Positions 18,376 through 27,061 of a stretch of DNA of 64,000 bases are shown one piece after another. Where the stretch lies: positions 204,701 through 268,700 of the forward strand of contig NZ_BBUZ01000031.1 in NCBI RefSeq assembly GCF_001417735.1, given 5' to 3'. Source of the DNA: Streptomyces sp. NBRC 110028. Lineage in GTDB: Bacteria > Actinomycetota > Actinomycetes > Streptomycetales > Streptomycetaceae. Within the stretch, counting starts at the first letter, position 1. The number at the start of each line of letters is the position of its first letter. The position numbers were made by a program, and so were the translations under genes. Under the pieces are notes generated by a model. That model ran no database searches. It was not told the origin of the DNA and was given only the letters and a program-made list of their open reading frames with translations.

Positions 18376-21300
18376 AGACAGAGGCACGTCTGCTGGGCCC
18401 CGTCGAACTCACCGTGAATGACACCGACGTCACGCCGACATCGGTACGCGCTCGCGTCTTCCTCGCCTCACTCCTGCTGCGCTGCGGACAGCCCGTCCCC
18501 ATCGAAACCCTCACCGAAGAACTCTGGGCCGACTCCCCACCCGCCTCCGCGCGCGCCCAACTCCACACCCACGCCAGTCACCTGCGCCGACGGATCGACC
18601 ACGCGGGCGGAACCGGCGCCGGACGCCAGCTGCTCGCGACCCACCCCATCGGCTACACCCTCCTGGTGCCGCCACAGGACCTGGACCTCACCCGCTTCGC
18701 CGGACTCCTCGACGAGGCCAGAAGCCAGTCGGAGAAGGGCCGTCACGAACGCGTCAGCGAACTGCTGCGCACAGCGGACACACTGTGGCGCGGCCCCGCT
18801 CTCGCGGGCGTCACCACCGCCCCGCGGCTGGCCGCCCAGGCACAGCGCCTGGAGGATCAGCACCGGGAAGCAGCGACCCTGTGCCTCGACGCCGAGCTGC
18901 GTCTGGGACGGCACGCCCGGGTCATCTCCGAGCTGCGCGCCCTCGTCCAGGAACACCCCGACCACCAGCCGTTCCGCGCCCTCCTGAGCCGGGCCCTGCA
19001 CGAGACCAGCCGCACCACGGAAGCCCTGGACATCAGGCGCCAGCCACCCCCCTCCTCTGTCCCGCCGGATGAACCCCCACCCCACCCCGAACCGCTCGCC
19101 GCGCCGGTCCAGCGCCCCGCCAAGGCTCCACAGCCGCTGCGCTTCACCGTCCTGGGCCCCATCCGCGCCTGGCGTGGCGAGGAACCGATCAGCGCCGGTT
19201 CGCCGCAGCAGCGCGCCCTGCTCGCCGCCCTGTTGCTGCGCAGGGGGCGCACCGCGACCGCCTCCGAACTGATCGACGCCCTATGGGGCGAAGAACCGCC
19301 CGAGGCGGCGATCGCCGCGCTGCGCACCTACGCCTCCCGGCTGCGCAAGGCCCTCGGCCCTGACTCCGAGATCCTGGTGAACGAATCGGGCGGCTACGCC
19401 CTCCGGATCGAGCCGGACGCCCTGGACATCGACATGGCCGCGCGGTACGCGGCGGAAGCCGAAAAGGCACAACACCACGGAGACCGCCTCCGGGCACGCG
19501 ACCTGTTCAACGAGGCGCTGACGCTCTTCCAAGGCGAGCCGCTGGCCGGAGTGCCGGGTCCGTACGCGGAGACCCAGCGCACCCGGCTGGAGGAGTGGCA
19601 CCTCTCCCTGATCGAGACCCGGCTCGACCTGGACCTGGAGCTGGGTCACCACTCCGAGGCGGTCTCCGAACTGACCGCGCTGACCGCCTCGTACCCGCTG
19701 CGCGAGCGGCTGCGGGAGCTGCTGATGCTGGCGCTGTACCGCAGCGGACGGCAGGCGGAGGCCCTGGCCGTCTACGCCGACACCCGGCGGCTGCTCGCCG
19801 ACGAGCTGGGCGTGGACCCCCGCCCCGAACTGTCCGACCTCCAGCAGCGCATCCTTCAGGCAGATATCGAACTGGCCGTCCCCACCCCGGCTCCAGCGGA
19901 ACGCGACCGACTCACCAGACCGGCCCAACTCCCGGCGACCGTACCGGACTTCACCGGCCGCGCCGTGTTCGTCGAGGAGCTGAGCAGTCAGCTCACCACG
20001 GCCGAAGGACGCGCCATGGCCGTATCAGCCATCGCCGGAATCGGCGGCATCGGCAAGACCACCCTCGCCGTCCACGTGGCACACGCCGCCCGCCCCTCCT
20101 TCCCCGACGGACAGCTCTACGTCGATCTTCAGGGCGGGGCGCCCACCGCCGCCGACCCCGAAGCCGTACTGGGCTCCTTCCTCCGCGCCCTCGACACCCC
20201 CGACGCCGCCATCCCCGACGGCATCGAGGAACGCGCCGCCCTCTACCGGTCCCTGCTCGACGGCCGCCGCGTACTGGTCCTCCTCGACAACGCCCGCGAC
20301 GCCGCCCAAGTACGGCCGCTCCTCCCCGGCATCGAAGGCTGCGCCACCCTGGTCACCAGCCGCACCCGCCTGGTCGACCTGGCAGGCGCCCACCTCGTCG
20401 ACCTCGATGTGATGAGCCCCGACGAGGCGCTGGCCCTCTTCACCCGCATCGTGGGCGAAGAGCGGGTCGCCGGGGAGCGCGACGCCGCGATGGACGTCGT
20501 GGCAGCCTGCGGCTTCCTCCCTCTGGCCATCCGCATCGCCGCCGCACGGCTGGCCGCGCGGCGCACCTGGACCGTGTCCAGCCTGGCGCAGCGGCTCGCC
20601 GACGGCCGTCACCGACTGGACGAACTGCGCGCGGGCGACCTGGGGGTCAAGGCCACCTTCGAGATGGGCTACGGCCAGCTCGCGCCGGGGCAGGCGAGGG
20701 CCTTCCGGCTCTTGGCCCTGGCGGACGGACCGGACATCTCCCTCACCGCGGCGGCCACCCTCCTCGGCACGGACACGTTCGCAACCGAAGAGCTGCTGGA
20801 GTCCCTGGTCGACGCCTCCCTGCTGGAATCCGCTGTTCCCGGCCGCTACCGCTACCAAGAGCTCGTACGCCTCTTCGCCCGCGACTGCGCCGAGCGCGAC
20901 GAGCCCCCTTCCGACCGGGACACGGCGCTCTCCCGGCTCCTCGACTTCTACCTCGCCACAGCGGCACGGATATACGCGCGGGAACGGCCGGGTGACCGGC
21001 TCGTCGAGCATCTGACACCCACCGCCCACCCGGGCCTCGACTTCCCGGACCGCGACGCCGCGCTCGACTGGCTCTTCGACGAGGGCGACTGCCTCTTGGC
21101 ATGCACCACCCAGGCAGCCACCGGCGTGGACCCGGGCCGGGCAGCGGACATCCTCCTCGCCGCCTCCGACCTTGCCGAGTCCGGATCCCATACTCGACGG
21201 TACGAGGCCGTGGCCGCGACCCTCAGCACGGCCGCGCACACCGCAGGGGATCTCCGGGCCGAAAGCCGCGCCAGGGCAGCCCTGGCCCATGCCCTCCACC

Positions 21301-22019
21301 TCCGCGGTCAGGCCGAAACGGCCCATGAGCAAGCACAGCGCGCCCTGAGCCTCGGCCTCGCCGCGGAAGACCCGGCCGTCAGCGGCCGTCTCCCCAACCA
21401 GTGCGGCATCACGGCGATCCTTCTGCGGCGGTACGCCGAGGCGGAGGAACACTTCCGCCAGGCCATCGACGCCTTCCGCGCCGACCGGGACCGGCCCGGC
21501 GAAGCCGCGGCGTTGTGCCATCTGTCACGGGTCCGATCCGCGCTCGGCCGCACGGCCGATGCCGTCGAGCTGGCCGGGCAGGGCGTGGCGCTCTACGAAA
21601 GCCTCGGCCTCACCCTGCGTCTGGCCAACGGGAGGTACGCGCTCGGCCTGGCGCTGGCCGCGGCCGGGCGTCTCAGGGAAGCGGCCGACCAGCTCACCGA
21701 GGCGGTCGACAGCTTCCGCGAGAACCGCCAGCGCCTGTGGGAGGGAACAGCCCACCACCGGCTGGCGGACATCGAGCTGGCCCTGCACCGACCGGGCGAG
21801 GCCGCCGCGCACGCCGAGGAAGCCCTCACCCTGGGCCTCGTCGGCGGCGACCGGCGCCGCGCCTCCACCCTGACGGTGCTCGGCAAGGCCCTCGCGGAAC
21901 TCGGGCAGGTCGACCGCGCCTCGGCCTGCTGGCGTGAGGCGATCGCCCTCTACGATCAGCTCGGAACGGCCGAGGGCGACGAGGTACGGGAGCTGCTGGA
22001 CCCGGTCCAGGCGTTCTGA
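18372..22019 (+). CDS. AfsR-like regulator with two SARP modules, NB-ARC ATPase and TPR domain
   Basis: 1215 residues from the ATG overlapping the upstream SARP stop. Order: a first SARP module (residues ~1-230; ARLLGPVELTVNDTDV, ETLTEELWADSPPASARAQL, LWRGPALAGV), a proline-rich linker, a complete second SARP module (~255-500; FTVLGPIRAWRGEEPIS, ELIDALWGEEPPEAAIAALR, LFQGEPLAGVPGPYAETQR, ADELGVDPRPEL), then an NB-ARC STAND ATPase with Walker A GIGGIGKTT (~556) and Walker B VLVLLDNA (~635), a winged-helix/ARC2 segment, and about six TPR units to the C-terminus. Classical AfsR has one SARP module in ~990 residues; the duplicated DNA-binding part is unusual. ATP-dependent oligomerisation and signal input through the TPRs are family knowledge; targets are unknown. 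Confidence 0.9.
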   Translation: MKTEARLLGPVELTVNDTDVTPTSVRARVFLASLLLRCGQPVPIETLTEELWADSPPASARAQLHTHASHLRRRIDHAGGTGAGRQLLATHPIGYTLLVPPQDLDLTRFAGLLDEARSQSEKGRHERVSELLRTADTLWRGPALAGVTTAPRLAAQAQRLEDQHREAATLCLDAELRLGRHARVISELRALVQEHPDHQPFRALLSRALHETSRTTEALDIRRQPPPSSVPPDEPPPHPEPLAAPVQRPAKAPQPLRFTVLGPIRAWRGEEPISAGSPQQRALLAALLLRRGRTATASELIDALWGEEPPEAAIAALRTYASRLRKALGPDSEILVNESGGYALRIEPDALDIDMAARYAAEAEKAQHHGDRLRARDLFNEALTLFQGEPLAGVPGPYAETQRTRLEEWHLSLIETRLDLDLELGHHSEAVSELTALTASYPLRERLRELLMLALYRSGRQAEALAVYADTRRLLADELGVDPRPELSDLQQRILQADIELAVPTPAPAERDRLTRPAQLPATVPDFTGRAVFVEELSSQLTTAEGRAMAVSAIAGIGGIGKTTLAVHVAHAARPSFPDGQLYVDLQGGAPTAADPEAVLGSFLRALDTPDAAIPDGIEERAALYRSLLDGRRVLVLLDNARDAAQVRPLLPGIEGCATLVTSRTRLVDLAGAHLVDLDVMSPDEALALFTRIVGEERVAGERDAAMDVVAACGFLPLAIRIAAARLAARRTWTVSSLAQRLADGRHRLDELRAGDLGVKATFEMGYGQLAPGQARAFRLLALADGPDISLTAAATLLGTDTFATEELLESLVDASLLESAVPGRYRYQELVRLFARDCAERDEPPSDRDTALSRLLDFYLATAARIYARERPGDRLVEHLTPTAHPGLDFPDRDAALDWLFDEGDCLLACTTQAATGVDPGRAADILLAASDLAESGSHTRRYEAVAATLSTAAHTAGDLRAESRARAALAHALHLRGQAETAHEQAQRALSLGLAAEDPAVSGRLPNQCGITAILLRRYAEAEEHFRQAIDAFRADRDRPGEAAALCHLSRVRSALGRTADAVELAGQGVALYESLGLTLRLANGRYALGLALAAAGRLREAADQLTEAVDSFRENRQRLWEGTAHHRLADIELALHRPGEAAAHAEEALTLGLVGGDRRRASTLTVLGKALAELGQVDRASACWREAIALYDQLGTAEGDEVRELLDPVQAF

Positions 22020-22049
22020 AGCCCCACCCCGATGGCCCCTGCCCCGGGC

Positions 22050-22688
22050 CTACTGCTCGGACTGTTTCTTCTTCTCCGCCGCGTCCTCGATGACCGCCTC
22101 CGCCACCTGCTGCATCGACAGCCGCCGGTCCATCGACGTCTTCTGGATCCAGCGGAACGCGGCCGGCTCGGTCAGCCCGTACTCCGTCTGCAGGACACTT
22201 TTGGCCCGGTCCACCAGCTTGCGGGTCTCCAGCCGCTGGGAGAGGTCGGCGACCTCCTGCTCCAGGGTCTTCAGCTCGGTGAAGCGGGAGACGGCCATCT
22301 CGATGGCGGGCACCACGTCGCTCTTGCTGAACGGCTTCACCAGGTACGCCATCGCCCCGGCGTCCCGGGCCCGGTCGACCAGTTCGCGCTGCGAGAACGC
22401 GGTCAGCATGAGGACGGGCGCGATGCGGTCGGCCGCGATGCGCTCAGCGGCGGAAATCCCGTCCAGGACGGGCATCTTCACGTCGAGGATCACGAGGTCG
22501 GGCCGGTGCTCCCGAGCGAGCGCGACGGCCGTCTCGCCGTCTCCCGCCTCACCGACGACGGAGTACCCCTCCTCTTCGAGCATCTCCTTGAGGTCGAGAC
22601 GGATGAGGGCCTCGTCCTCGGCGATGACGACGCGGGTCGTGTGTGGCGGGACGTGCGACTGCGCGTCGGGGGCGTCAGCGGTACTCAC
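22050..22688 (-). CDS. pdtaR: ANTAR-domain response regulator PdtaR
   Basis: 212 residues from a GTG. The receiver domain (about 18-135) has the acidic pocket ED, phosphoacceptor aspartate in LVILDVKMPVLDG and the lysine in YLVKPFSKSD. The C-terminal ANTAR domain (about 145-205; ELKTLEQEVADLSQRLETRK, AKSVLQTEYGLTEPAAFRWIQK) is a three-helix RNA-binding fold that stabilises antiterminator hairpins in target transcripts. It corresponds to the PdtaR regulator that pairs with the PdtaS histidine kinase in actinobacteria; the kinase is not adjacent, as is usual. It is convergent with the SARP regulator. Confidence 0.92.
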   Translation of the reverse strand: MSTADAPDAQSHVPPHTTRVVIAEDEALIRLDLKEMLEEEGYSVVGEAGDGETAVALAREHRPDLVILDVKMPVLDGISAAERIAADRIAPVLMLTAFSQRELVDRARDAGAMAYLVKPFSKSDVVPAIEMAVSRFTELKTLEQEVADLSQRLETRKLVDRAKSVLQTEYGLTEPAAFRWIQKTSMDRRLSMQQVAEAVIEDAAEKKKQSEQ

Positions 22689-22783
22689 TGTGCTCCTCGG
22701 GTTCCTCTACAGGTGGGGCACCACGAGCCTACCTAGCTCCGCGCGGCACCGGGACACGCGGTATGCTCCTGTCGGGGTCACCA

Positions 22784-22867
22784 GCCGGGTTGATGGAAGC
22801 GGCAGACATGATCGCCTCAAAAGCGATTGCCCGAAAGGGCGTGCGGGTTCAAGTCCCGCACCCGGCA
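22784..22867 (+). tRNA. tRNA-Leu (anticodon CAA)
   Basis: The acceptor stem GCCGGGT (22784-22790) pairs with ACCCGGC (22860-22866), followed by discriminator A; CCA is not encoded. The anticodon arm is ATCGC-CTCAAAA-GCGAT, giving anticodon CAA for UUG codons. A long variable arm (GCCC-GAAA-GGGC) and T arm GCGGG-TTCAAGT-CCCGC identify a class II leucine tRNA. Confidence 0.97.
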
Positions 22868-22960
22868 CTCTTGAGTCCGCCAAAGAAGTGGACTCTCACG
22901 TTCTCGTGAATCTTGGCAGTTCAGCGGTGCGAGGCGCATATCGTCACGCAGAGTTGCCTC

Positions 22961-23749
22961 ATGCATATGCACGGCACTCATGTGCGACAGAAGGCAATCG
23001 CCCTGCTGCGATCCGGCGCCAGGAACGCGGATGTGTCCCGAAGGCTCGGCGTCCCCGTGGGCACAGTGGCTTATTGGCTCCACCTTGACCGCGCTCAGCA
23101 GGGCACGCTTCCAGGGAAGTCCGCCCCTCCGTGCCCACGCTGCGAAGGCACCGGGCTCGACCGCGCGGCCTACTCATACCTGCTGGCCCTGTATCTCGGT
23201 GACGGGCACATCATCCAGTATTCCCAGCATCGAGTACCGAGCCTCATGATCGCCTGCGATGAAGCATGGCCCGGGTTGATGGACGAATGCGAGCAAGCAA
23301 TGCGCGCGGTCTTCCCGGACAACTCCGTCTGCCGGGTCCGCAGGACGGGCTGCCGCAATGTGAAGGTCTACTCCCTCCACCTGTGGTGCATGTTCCCGCA
23401 GCACGGGCCGGGAAAGAAGCACGACCGCCTCATCGCCCTCGAACCCTGGCAACAGGAGATCGTGGACGCACACCCCTGGAAGTTCATCCGCGGGTTGTTC
23501 CACTCCGACGGCTGTCGGATCACCAACTGGACAACGAAGGTCGTCGCCGGCGAGCGCAAGCGTTACGAATATCCCCGGTACTTCTTCACCAACAAGTCCG
23601 ACGACATCCGCAAGCTCTGCTCCGACACCCTCACCAAGGTCGGCGTGGAGTGGACGACACTGGCGCGCGGGAGCGATCCGTTCAACATCTCCGTCGCCCG
23701 CCGGGCCTCCGTCGCGCTCATGGACGCCCACGTCGGGCCGAAGTACTGA
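22961..23749 (+). CDS. HTH protein with LAGLIDADG homing endonuclease-like domain
   Basis: 262 residues if the ATG at 22961 is used; another ATG follows at 22967 and the open frame extends 16 codons upstream, and no good ribosome site separates these. The N-terminus is a helix-turn-helix (RQKAIALLRSGARNADVSRRL, GTVAYWLHLDR) followed by a CPRC motif. Two LAGLIDADG-type helices are visible: YLLALYLGDGHI (with GDG) and KFIRGLFHSDGCR (with SDG), about 110 residues apart, as in single-chain homing endonucleases. It lies 94 bp after the tRNA-Leu gene and is not inside an intron or intein. The fold assignment is good; whether it cuts DNA or has become a regulator is open. Confidence 0.7.
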   Translation: MHMHGTHVRQKAIALLRSGARNADVSRRLGVPVGTVAYWLHLDRAQQGTLPGKSAPPCPRCEGTGLDRAAYSYLLALYLGDGHIIQYSQHRVPSLMIACDEAWPGLMDECEQAMRAVFPDNSVCRVRRTGCRNVKVYSLHLWCMFPQHGPGKKHDRLIALEPWQQEIVDAHPWKFIRGLFHSDGCRITNWTTKVVAGERKRYEYPRYFFTNKSDDIRKLCSDTLTKVGVEWTTLARGSDPFNISVARRASVALMDAHVGPKY

Positions 23750-23774
23750 GCGCGGCACTTCGGCCCAGTCCGAA

Positions 23775-25205
23775 TCAGCGGAGGTCGTCGGCGCCGATGT
23801 GGTGGACGCGGACCAGGTTGGTGGAGCCGGAGACGCCGGGCGGGGAGCCAGCCGTGATGACGACGAGGTCGCCGCGCCGGCAGCGGCCCAGGCGGAGGAG
23901 TTCCTCGTCGACCTGGGCGACCATCTCGTCCGTGGAGTCGACCATCGGGCCGAGGAAGGTTTCGACGCCCCAGGTCAGGTTGAGCTGGGAGCGGGTGCCC
24001 GGGTCCGGGGTGAAGGCCAGCAGCGGGATCGGGGAGCGGGAGCGGGAGAGGCGGCGGACGGTGTCCCCGGACTGGGTGAAGGCGACCAGGAACTTGGCGC
24101 CGAGGAAGTCGCCCATTTCGGCCGCCGCGCGGGCGACCGCACCGCCCTGGGTACGGGGCTTGTTGCGCTCGGTGAGCGGGGGGAGCCCCTTGGCGAGGAT
24201 GTCCTCCTCGGCGGCGGCGACGATGCGGCCCATGGTCCGGACCGTGGCGATCGGGTATGTGCCGACGCTGGTCTCGCCGGAGAGCATCACCGCGTCCGTG
24301 CCGTCGATGACGGCGTTGGCGACGTCGGAGGCCTCCGCGCGGGTGGGGCGGGAGTTGTCGATCATCGAATCGAGCATCTGGGTCGCGACGATCACCGGCT
24401 TCGCGTTCCGCTTCGCCAGCTTGATCGCGCGCTTCTGGACGATCGGCACCTGCTCCAGCGGCATTTCGACGCCGAGGTCGCCGCGGGCGACCATGATGCC
24501 GTCGAAGGCGTCGACGATCTTCTCCAGGTTCTCGACCGCCTGCGGCTTCTCGATCTTGGCGATGACGGGGAGCCGGCGGTCCTCCTCCTGCATCACCCGG
24601 TGCACGTCCACGACGTCGTCCCCGTTGCGGACGAAGGACAGGGCGATGATGTCGGCCCCGGTGCGCAGCGCCCAGCGCAGGTCCTCGATGTCCTTCTTGG
24701 AGAGGGCGGGGACGGAGACGGCCACGCCGGGCAGGTTGAGGCCCTTGTGGTCGGAGATCATCCCGCCTTCGATGACGATCGTGTGCACGCGCGGTCCGTC
24801 GACGTCGACGACCTCGAGGGTGACGCGGCCGTCGTCGACGAGGATGCGCTCACCTTTGCTGACGTCGTTGGCCAGCCCCTCGTAGGTGGTGCCGCAGCGA
24901 AAGCGGTCGCCTTCGATCGGCTCGACGGTGATGGTGAACTCGTCTCCGCGTTCAAGGAGTACGGGCCCCTCGCGGAAGCGGCCGAGCCGAATCTTCGGGC
25001 CTTGAAGGTCGGCGAGGATGCCGACGCTGCGACCGGTTTCCAGCGAGGCCTTGCGGACTCGCCGGTAACGCTCCTCGTGCTCGGCATAGGTGCCGTGGCT
25101 GAGGTTGAGGCGGGCCACGTCCATTCCGGCTTCGACGAGTGCCTTGATCTGCTCGTACGAGTCGGTCGCGGGTCCCAAAGTACAGACGATTTTTGCTCGG
25201 CGCAT
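23775..25205 (-). CDS. pyk: Pyruvate kinase
   Basis: 476 residues. It transfers phosphate from phosphoenolpyruvate to ADP in the last step of glycolysis. Seen: N-terminal RRAKIVCTLGPATDSYEQIK, MDVARLNLSHGTYAEHEERY, the active-site region IAKIEKPQAVENLEKI and GIMVARGDLGVEMPLEQVP with catalytic lysine and metal-binding glutamate/aspartate, and the C-terminal allosteric domain with FTQSGDTVRRLSRSRSPIP. Length and motifs are standard. It is convergent with the LAGLIDADG gene, and its start region is divergent from the truncated Tat-signal gene. Confidence 0.97.
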   Translation of the reverse strand: MRRAKIVCTLGPATDSYEQIKALVEAGMDVARLNLSHGTYAEHEERYRRVRKASLETGRSVGILADLQGPKIRLGRFREGPVLLERGDEFTITVEPIEGDRFRCGTTYEGLANDVSKGERILVDDGRVTLEVVDVDGPRVHTIVIEGGMISDHKGLNLPGVAVSVPALSKKDIEDLRWALRTGADIIALSFVRNGDDVVDVHRVMQEEDRRLPVIAKIEKPQAVENLEKIVDAFDGIMVARGDLGVEMPLEQVPIVQKRAIKLAKRNAKPVIVATQMLDSMIDNSRPTRAEASDVANAVIDGTDAVMLSGETSVGTYPIATVRTMGRIVAAAEEDILAKGLPPLTERNKPRTQGGAVARAAAEMGDFLGAKFLVAFTQSGDTVRRLSRSRSPIPLLAFTPDPGTRSQLNLTWGVETFLGPMVDSTDEMVAQVDEELLRLGRCRRGDLVVITAGSPPGVSGSTNLVRVHHIGADDLR

Positions 25206-25470
25206 GCAGCCGAGCCTATGACTTACCCGCGGGTAAAGAACCGGAAAATGAACACTCCCCCATGGCCTTTGCGTGGCGGGTTATCGACAACTAATGAAAC
25301 GTGCACGGGGGTGCTCCGATGAGCGATTCGGGGCCGTTGCACGGACCCCTGTGCCGGGTGCCCGGCGTGCTCTGATCGCAACCTTTCGGGGGTGTCGCGG
25401 GCGGGTGTGGCTGCGCCAGAATCTACGCGCGTTGTGCTCATGTCGCAGGTATCCCAGGGGAGTTCAAGCC

Positions 25471-25558
25471 ATGCCGCTCGACCGTCGGACATTTCTGGGC
25501 CGCACCGCGGCCACCAGCGCGGGGGCCGCGCTCGCCTCGGGCGCGGCCGGCGCGGAGG
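25471..25558 (+). pseudogene. 5' remnant of a Tat-exported protein gene, truncated
   Basis: An ATG at 25471 with GGGGAG 10 bases upstream opens a classic twin-arginine signal peptide: MPLDRRTFLGRTAATSAGAA followed by LASGAAGA. Immediately after the likely cleavage region the frame turns into antisense of the convergent N-hydroxylase gene, whose stop codon is at 25559-25561. So only the signal peptide survives. In related streptomycetes a secreted phosphatase/nucleotidase-type gene follows pyk; that this is its remnant is inference. It marks the left edge of the accessory block. Confidence 0.65.
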
Positions 25559-27061
25559 TCAGGTCCGGGTGCGGGTCAGGCCGCCGCGCTGGTCGGGCAG
25601 GTGCATGCGACCGCTGCCCCGGGCGACCGGCGCCGACGGGGCGGCGGGCCGCTGCGGGGCGGCCGTGCCGGGCCGGGAGGGCTGGAGGCCGAAGGTGGTG
25701 AAGGCGGTGCGGGGCGGCAGGGGGTAGACCGGCGTGTCCGTGAGCGAGTTGAGGATGACGGCGGAGCGCCAGGCGGCGAGTCCGAGGTCGGGGGCGCCGA
25801 CGCCGTGGGTGTGCCGCTCGGCGTTCTGGACGTGCACGGAGCCGGTGATGAGGGGGTCGAGGACCAGCCGGTGCTGGTCGTCGACGCGGGGCCGCTCGGA
25901 GGAGTCGCGCCGGATGTATGGGTCGAGGGCGGCGAGGAGGGTGTCGACGCGGCGCTCGCGGTAACCGGTGGCGAGGACGACGGCCTCGGTGGTGTGGCGG
26001 GTGCGGGTGCCCTGCTGTGCGTGCTCCAGGTGGAGTTCGAGCCGGGCGGCGGCGATGCGGCCGGCGGTGCGGACGGTGACGCCGGGGGTGAGGACGGCGC
26101 CCGGCCAGCCGCCGCCCTGCTGGGCGCGGCGGTACAGCTCGTGGTGGATGGCGGTGATGGTCTCCTGCGCGATGCCCTTGTAGAGCTGCCACTGTCCGGG
26201 GAGGAGCTGGTCGCGGACGGCCTCGGGGAGGGCGTGGAAGTAGCGGGCGTAGTCGGGGCTGAACTGTTCCAGGCCGAGCTTGCTGTATTCCATGGGCGCG
26301 AAGGACGGCGTACGGGCGAGCCAGTGCAGCCCTTCGGCGCCGAGCGGCCGGTTGCGCAGCAGGTCGAGGAAGACCTCGGCGCCGGACTGGCCGGATCCGA
26401 CGACGGTGATGTGGCCGGTGTTCAGCAGCCGTTCGCGGTGTTCGAGGTAGTCGGCGGCGTGCAGGACGGGGACGCCCGGGGCGTCGGCGAGGGGGCGCAG
26501 GGGTTCGGGGACGTGGGGTTCGGTGCCGACGCCGAGGACGAGGTGGCGGGCGTGGGCGCGGCGGGGTGACACGGTTTCGCCGTCGGGTCCGAGCCGGCTG
26601 ATGTCGATTTCGAACAGTTCGTGGTCGTGGTCCCAGCGGACGGCGTCGATCCGGTGGCCGAAGTGGAGGCCGGGGAGTTGTTCGCTGACCCAGCGGCAGT
26701 AGGCGTCGTATTCGGTGCGCTCGATGTGGAAGCGCTCGGCGATGTAGAAGGGGAAGAGCCGTTCGCGGGCCTTGAGGTAGCTGAGGAAGCTCCAGGGGCT
26801 GGCGGGGTCGGTGAGGGTGACGAGGTCGGCGAGGAAGGGGACCTGGACGGTGGCGCCGTCGATGAGGAGGCCGGGGTGCCAGTGGAAGGCGGGCCGCTGT
26901 TCGTAGAAGGCGGTGCGCAGGGTGGGGACGCCGTGGGCGAGGGCGGCGAGGGAGAGGTTGAACGGGCCGATGCCGATGCCCGCGAGGTCCAGGGGCTGTT
27001 CCGGGGTGGTGGGGCCGGGTTCGGGGGCGGACGGCGGTGTGGGGGGCTGTGCGGTGCTCAT
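25559..27061 (-). CDS. Flavin-dependent amine/lysine N-hydroxylase (SidA/IucD/PvdA family, DesB-like)
   Basis: 500 residues from the ATG that overlaps the decarboxylase stop (ATGA). FAD site DLAGIGIGPFNLSLAALA, substrate region HPGLLIDGATVQVPFLADLVT and SPWSFLSYLK, NADPH site TVVGSGQSGAEVFLDLL, and the family ATGY signature in VVLATGYRERR. These enzymes hydroxylate the terminal amine of lysine, ornithine or cadaverine in siderophore hydroxamate pathways. The preceding lysine-type decarboxylase makes cadaverine the likely substrate, as in DesAB. The ~50-residue Pro/Arg-rich C-terminal tail after the fold is unusual and may reflect run-through created at the rearrangement junction. Confidence 0.85.
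   Translation of the reverse strand: MSTAQPPTPPSAPEPGPTTPEQPLDLAGIGIGPFNLSLAALAHGVPTLRTAFYEQRPAFHWHPGLLIDGATVQVPFLADLVTLTDPASPWSFLSYLKARERLFPFYIAERFHIERTEYDAYCRWVSEQLPGLHFGHRIDAVRWDHDHELFEIDISRLGPDGETVSPRRAHARHLVLGVGTEPHVPEPLRPLADAPGVPVLHAADYLEHRERLLNTGHITVVGSGQSGAEVFLDLLRNRPLGAEGLHWLARTPSFAPMEYSKLGLEQFSPDYARYFHALPEAVRDQLLPGQWQLYKGIAQETITAIHHELYRRAQQGGGWPGAVLTPGVTVRTAGRIAAARLELHLEHAQQGTRTRHTTEAVVLATGYRERRVDTLLAALDPYIRRDSSERPRVDDQHRLVLDPLITGSVHVQNAERHTHGVGAPDLGLAAWRSAVILNSLTDTPVYPLPPRTAFTTFGLQPSRPGTAAPQRPAAPSAPVARGSGRMHLPDQRGGLTRTRT

Noticed and set aside
17153..22019. SARP genes as part of an antibiotic gene cluster
   Set aside because: Flanking genes are the liv importer and pdtaR; no PKS, NRPS or tailoring genes lie within the window.
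22784..23749. tRNA-Leu as an integration site for an element containing the LAGLIDADG gene
   Set aside because: I found no second copy of the tRNA 3' end downstream and no integrase gene.
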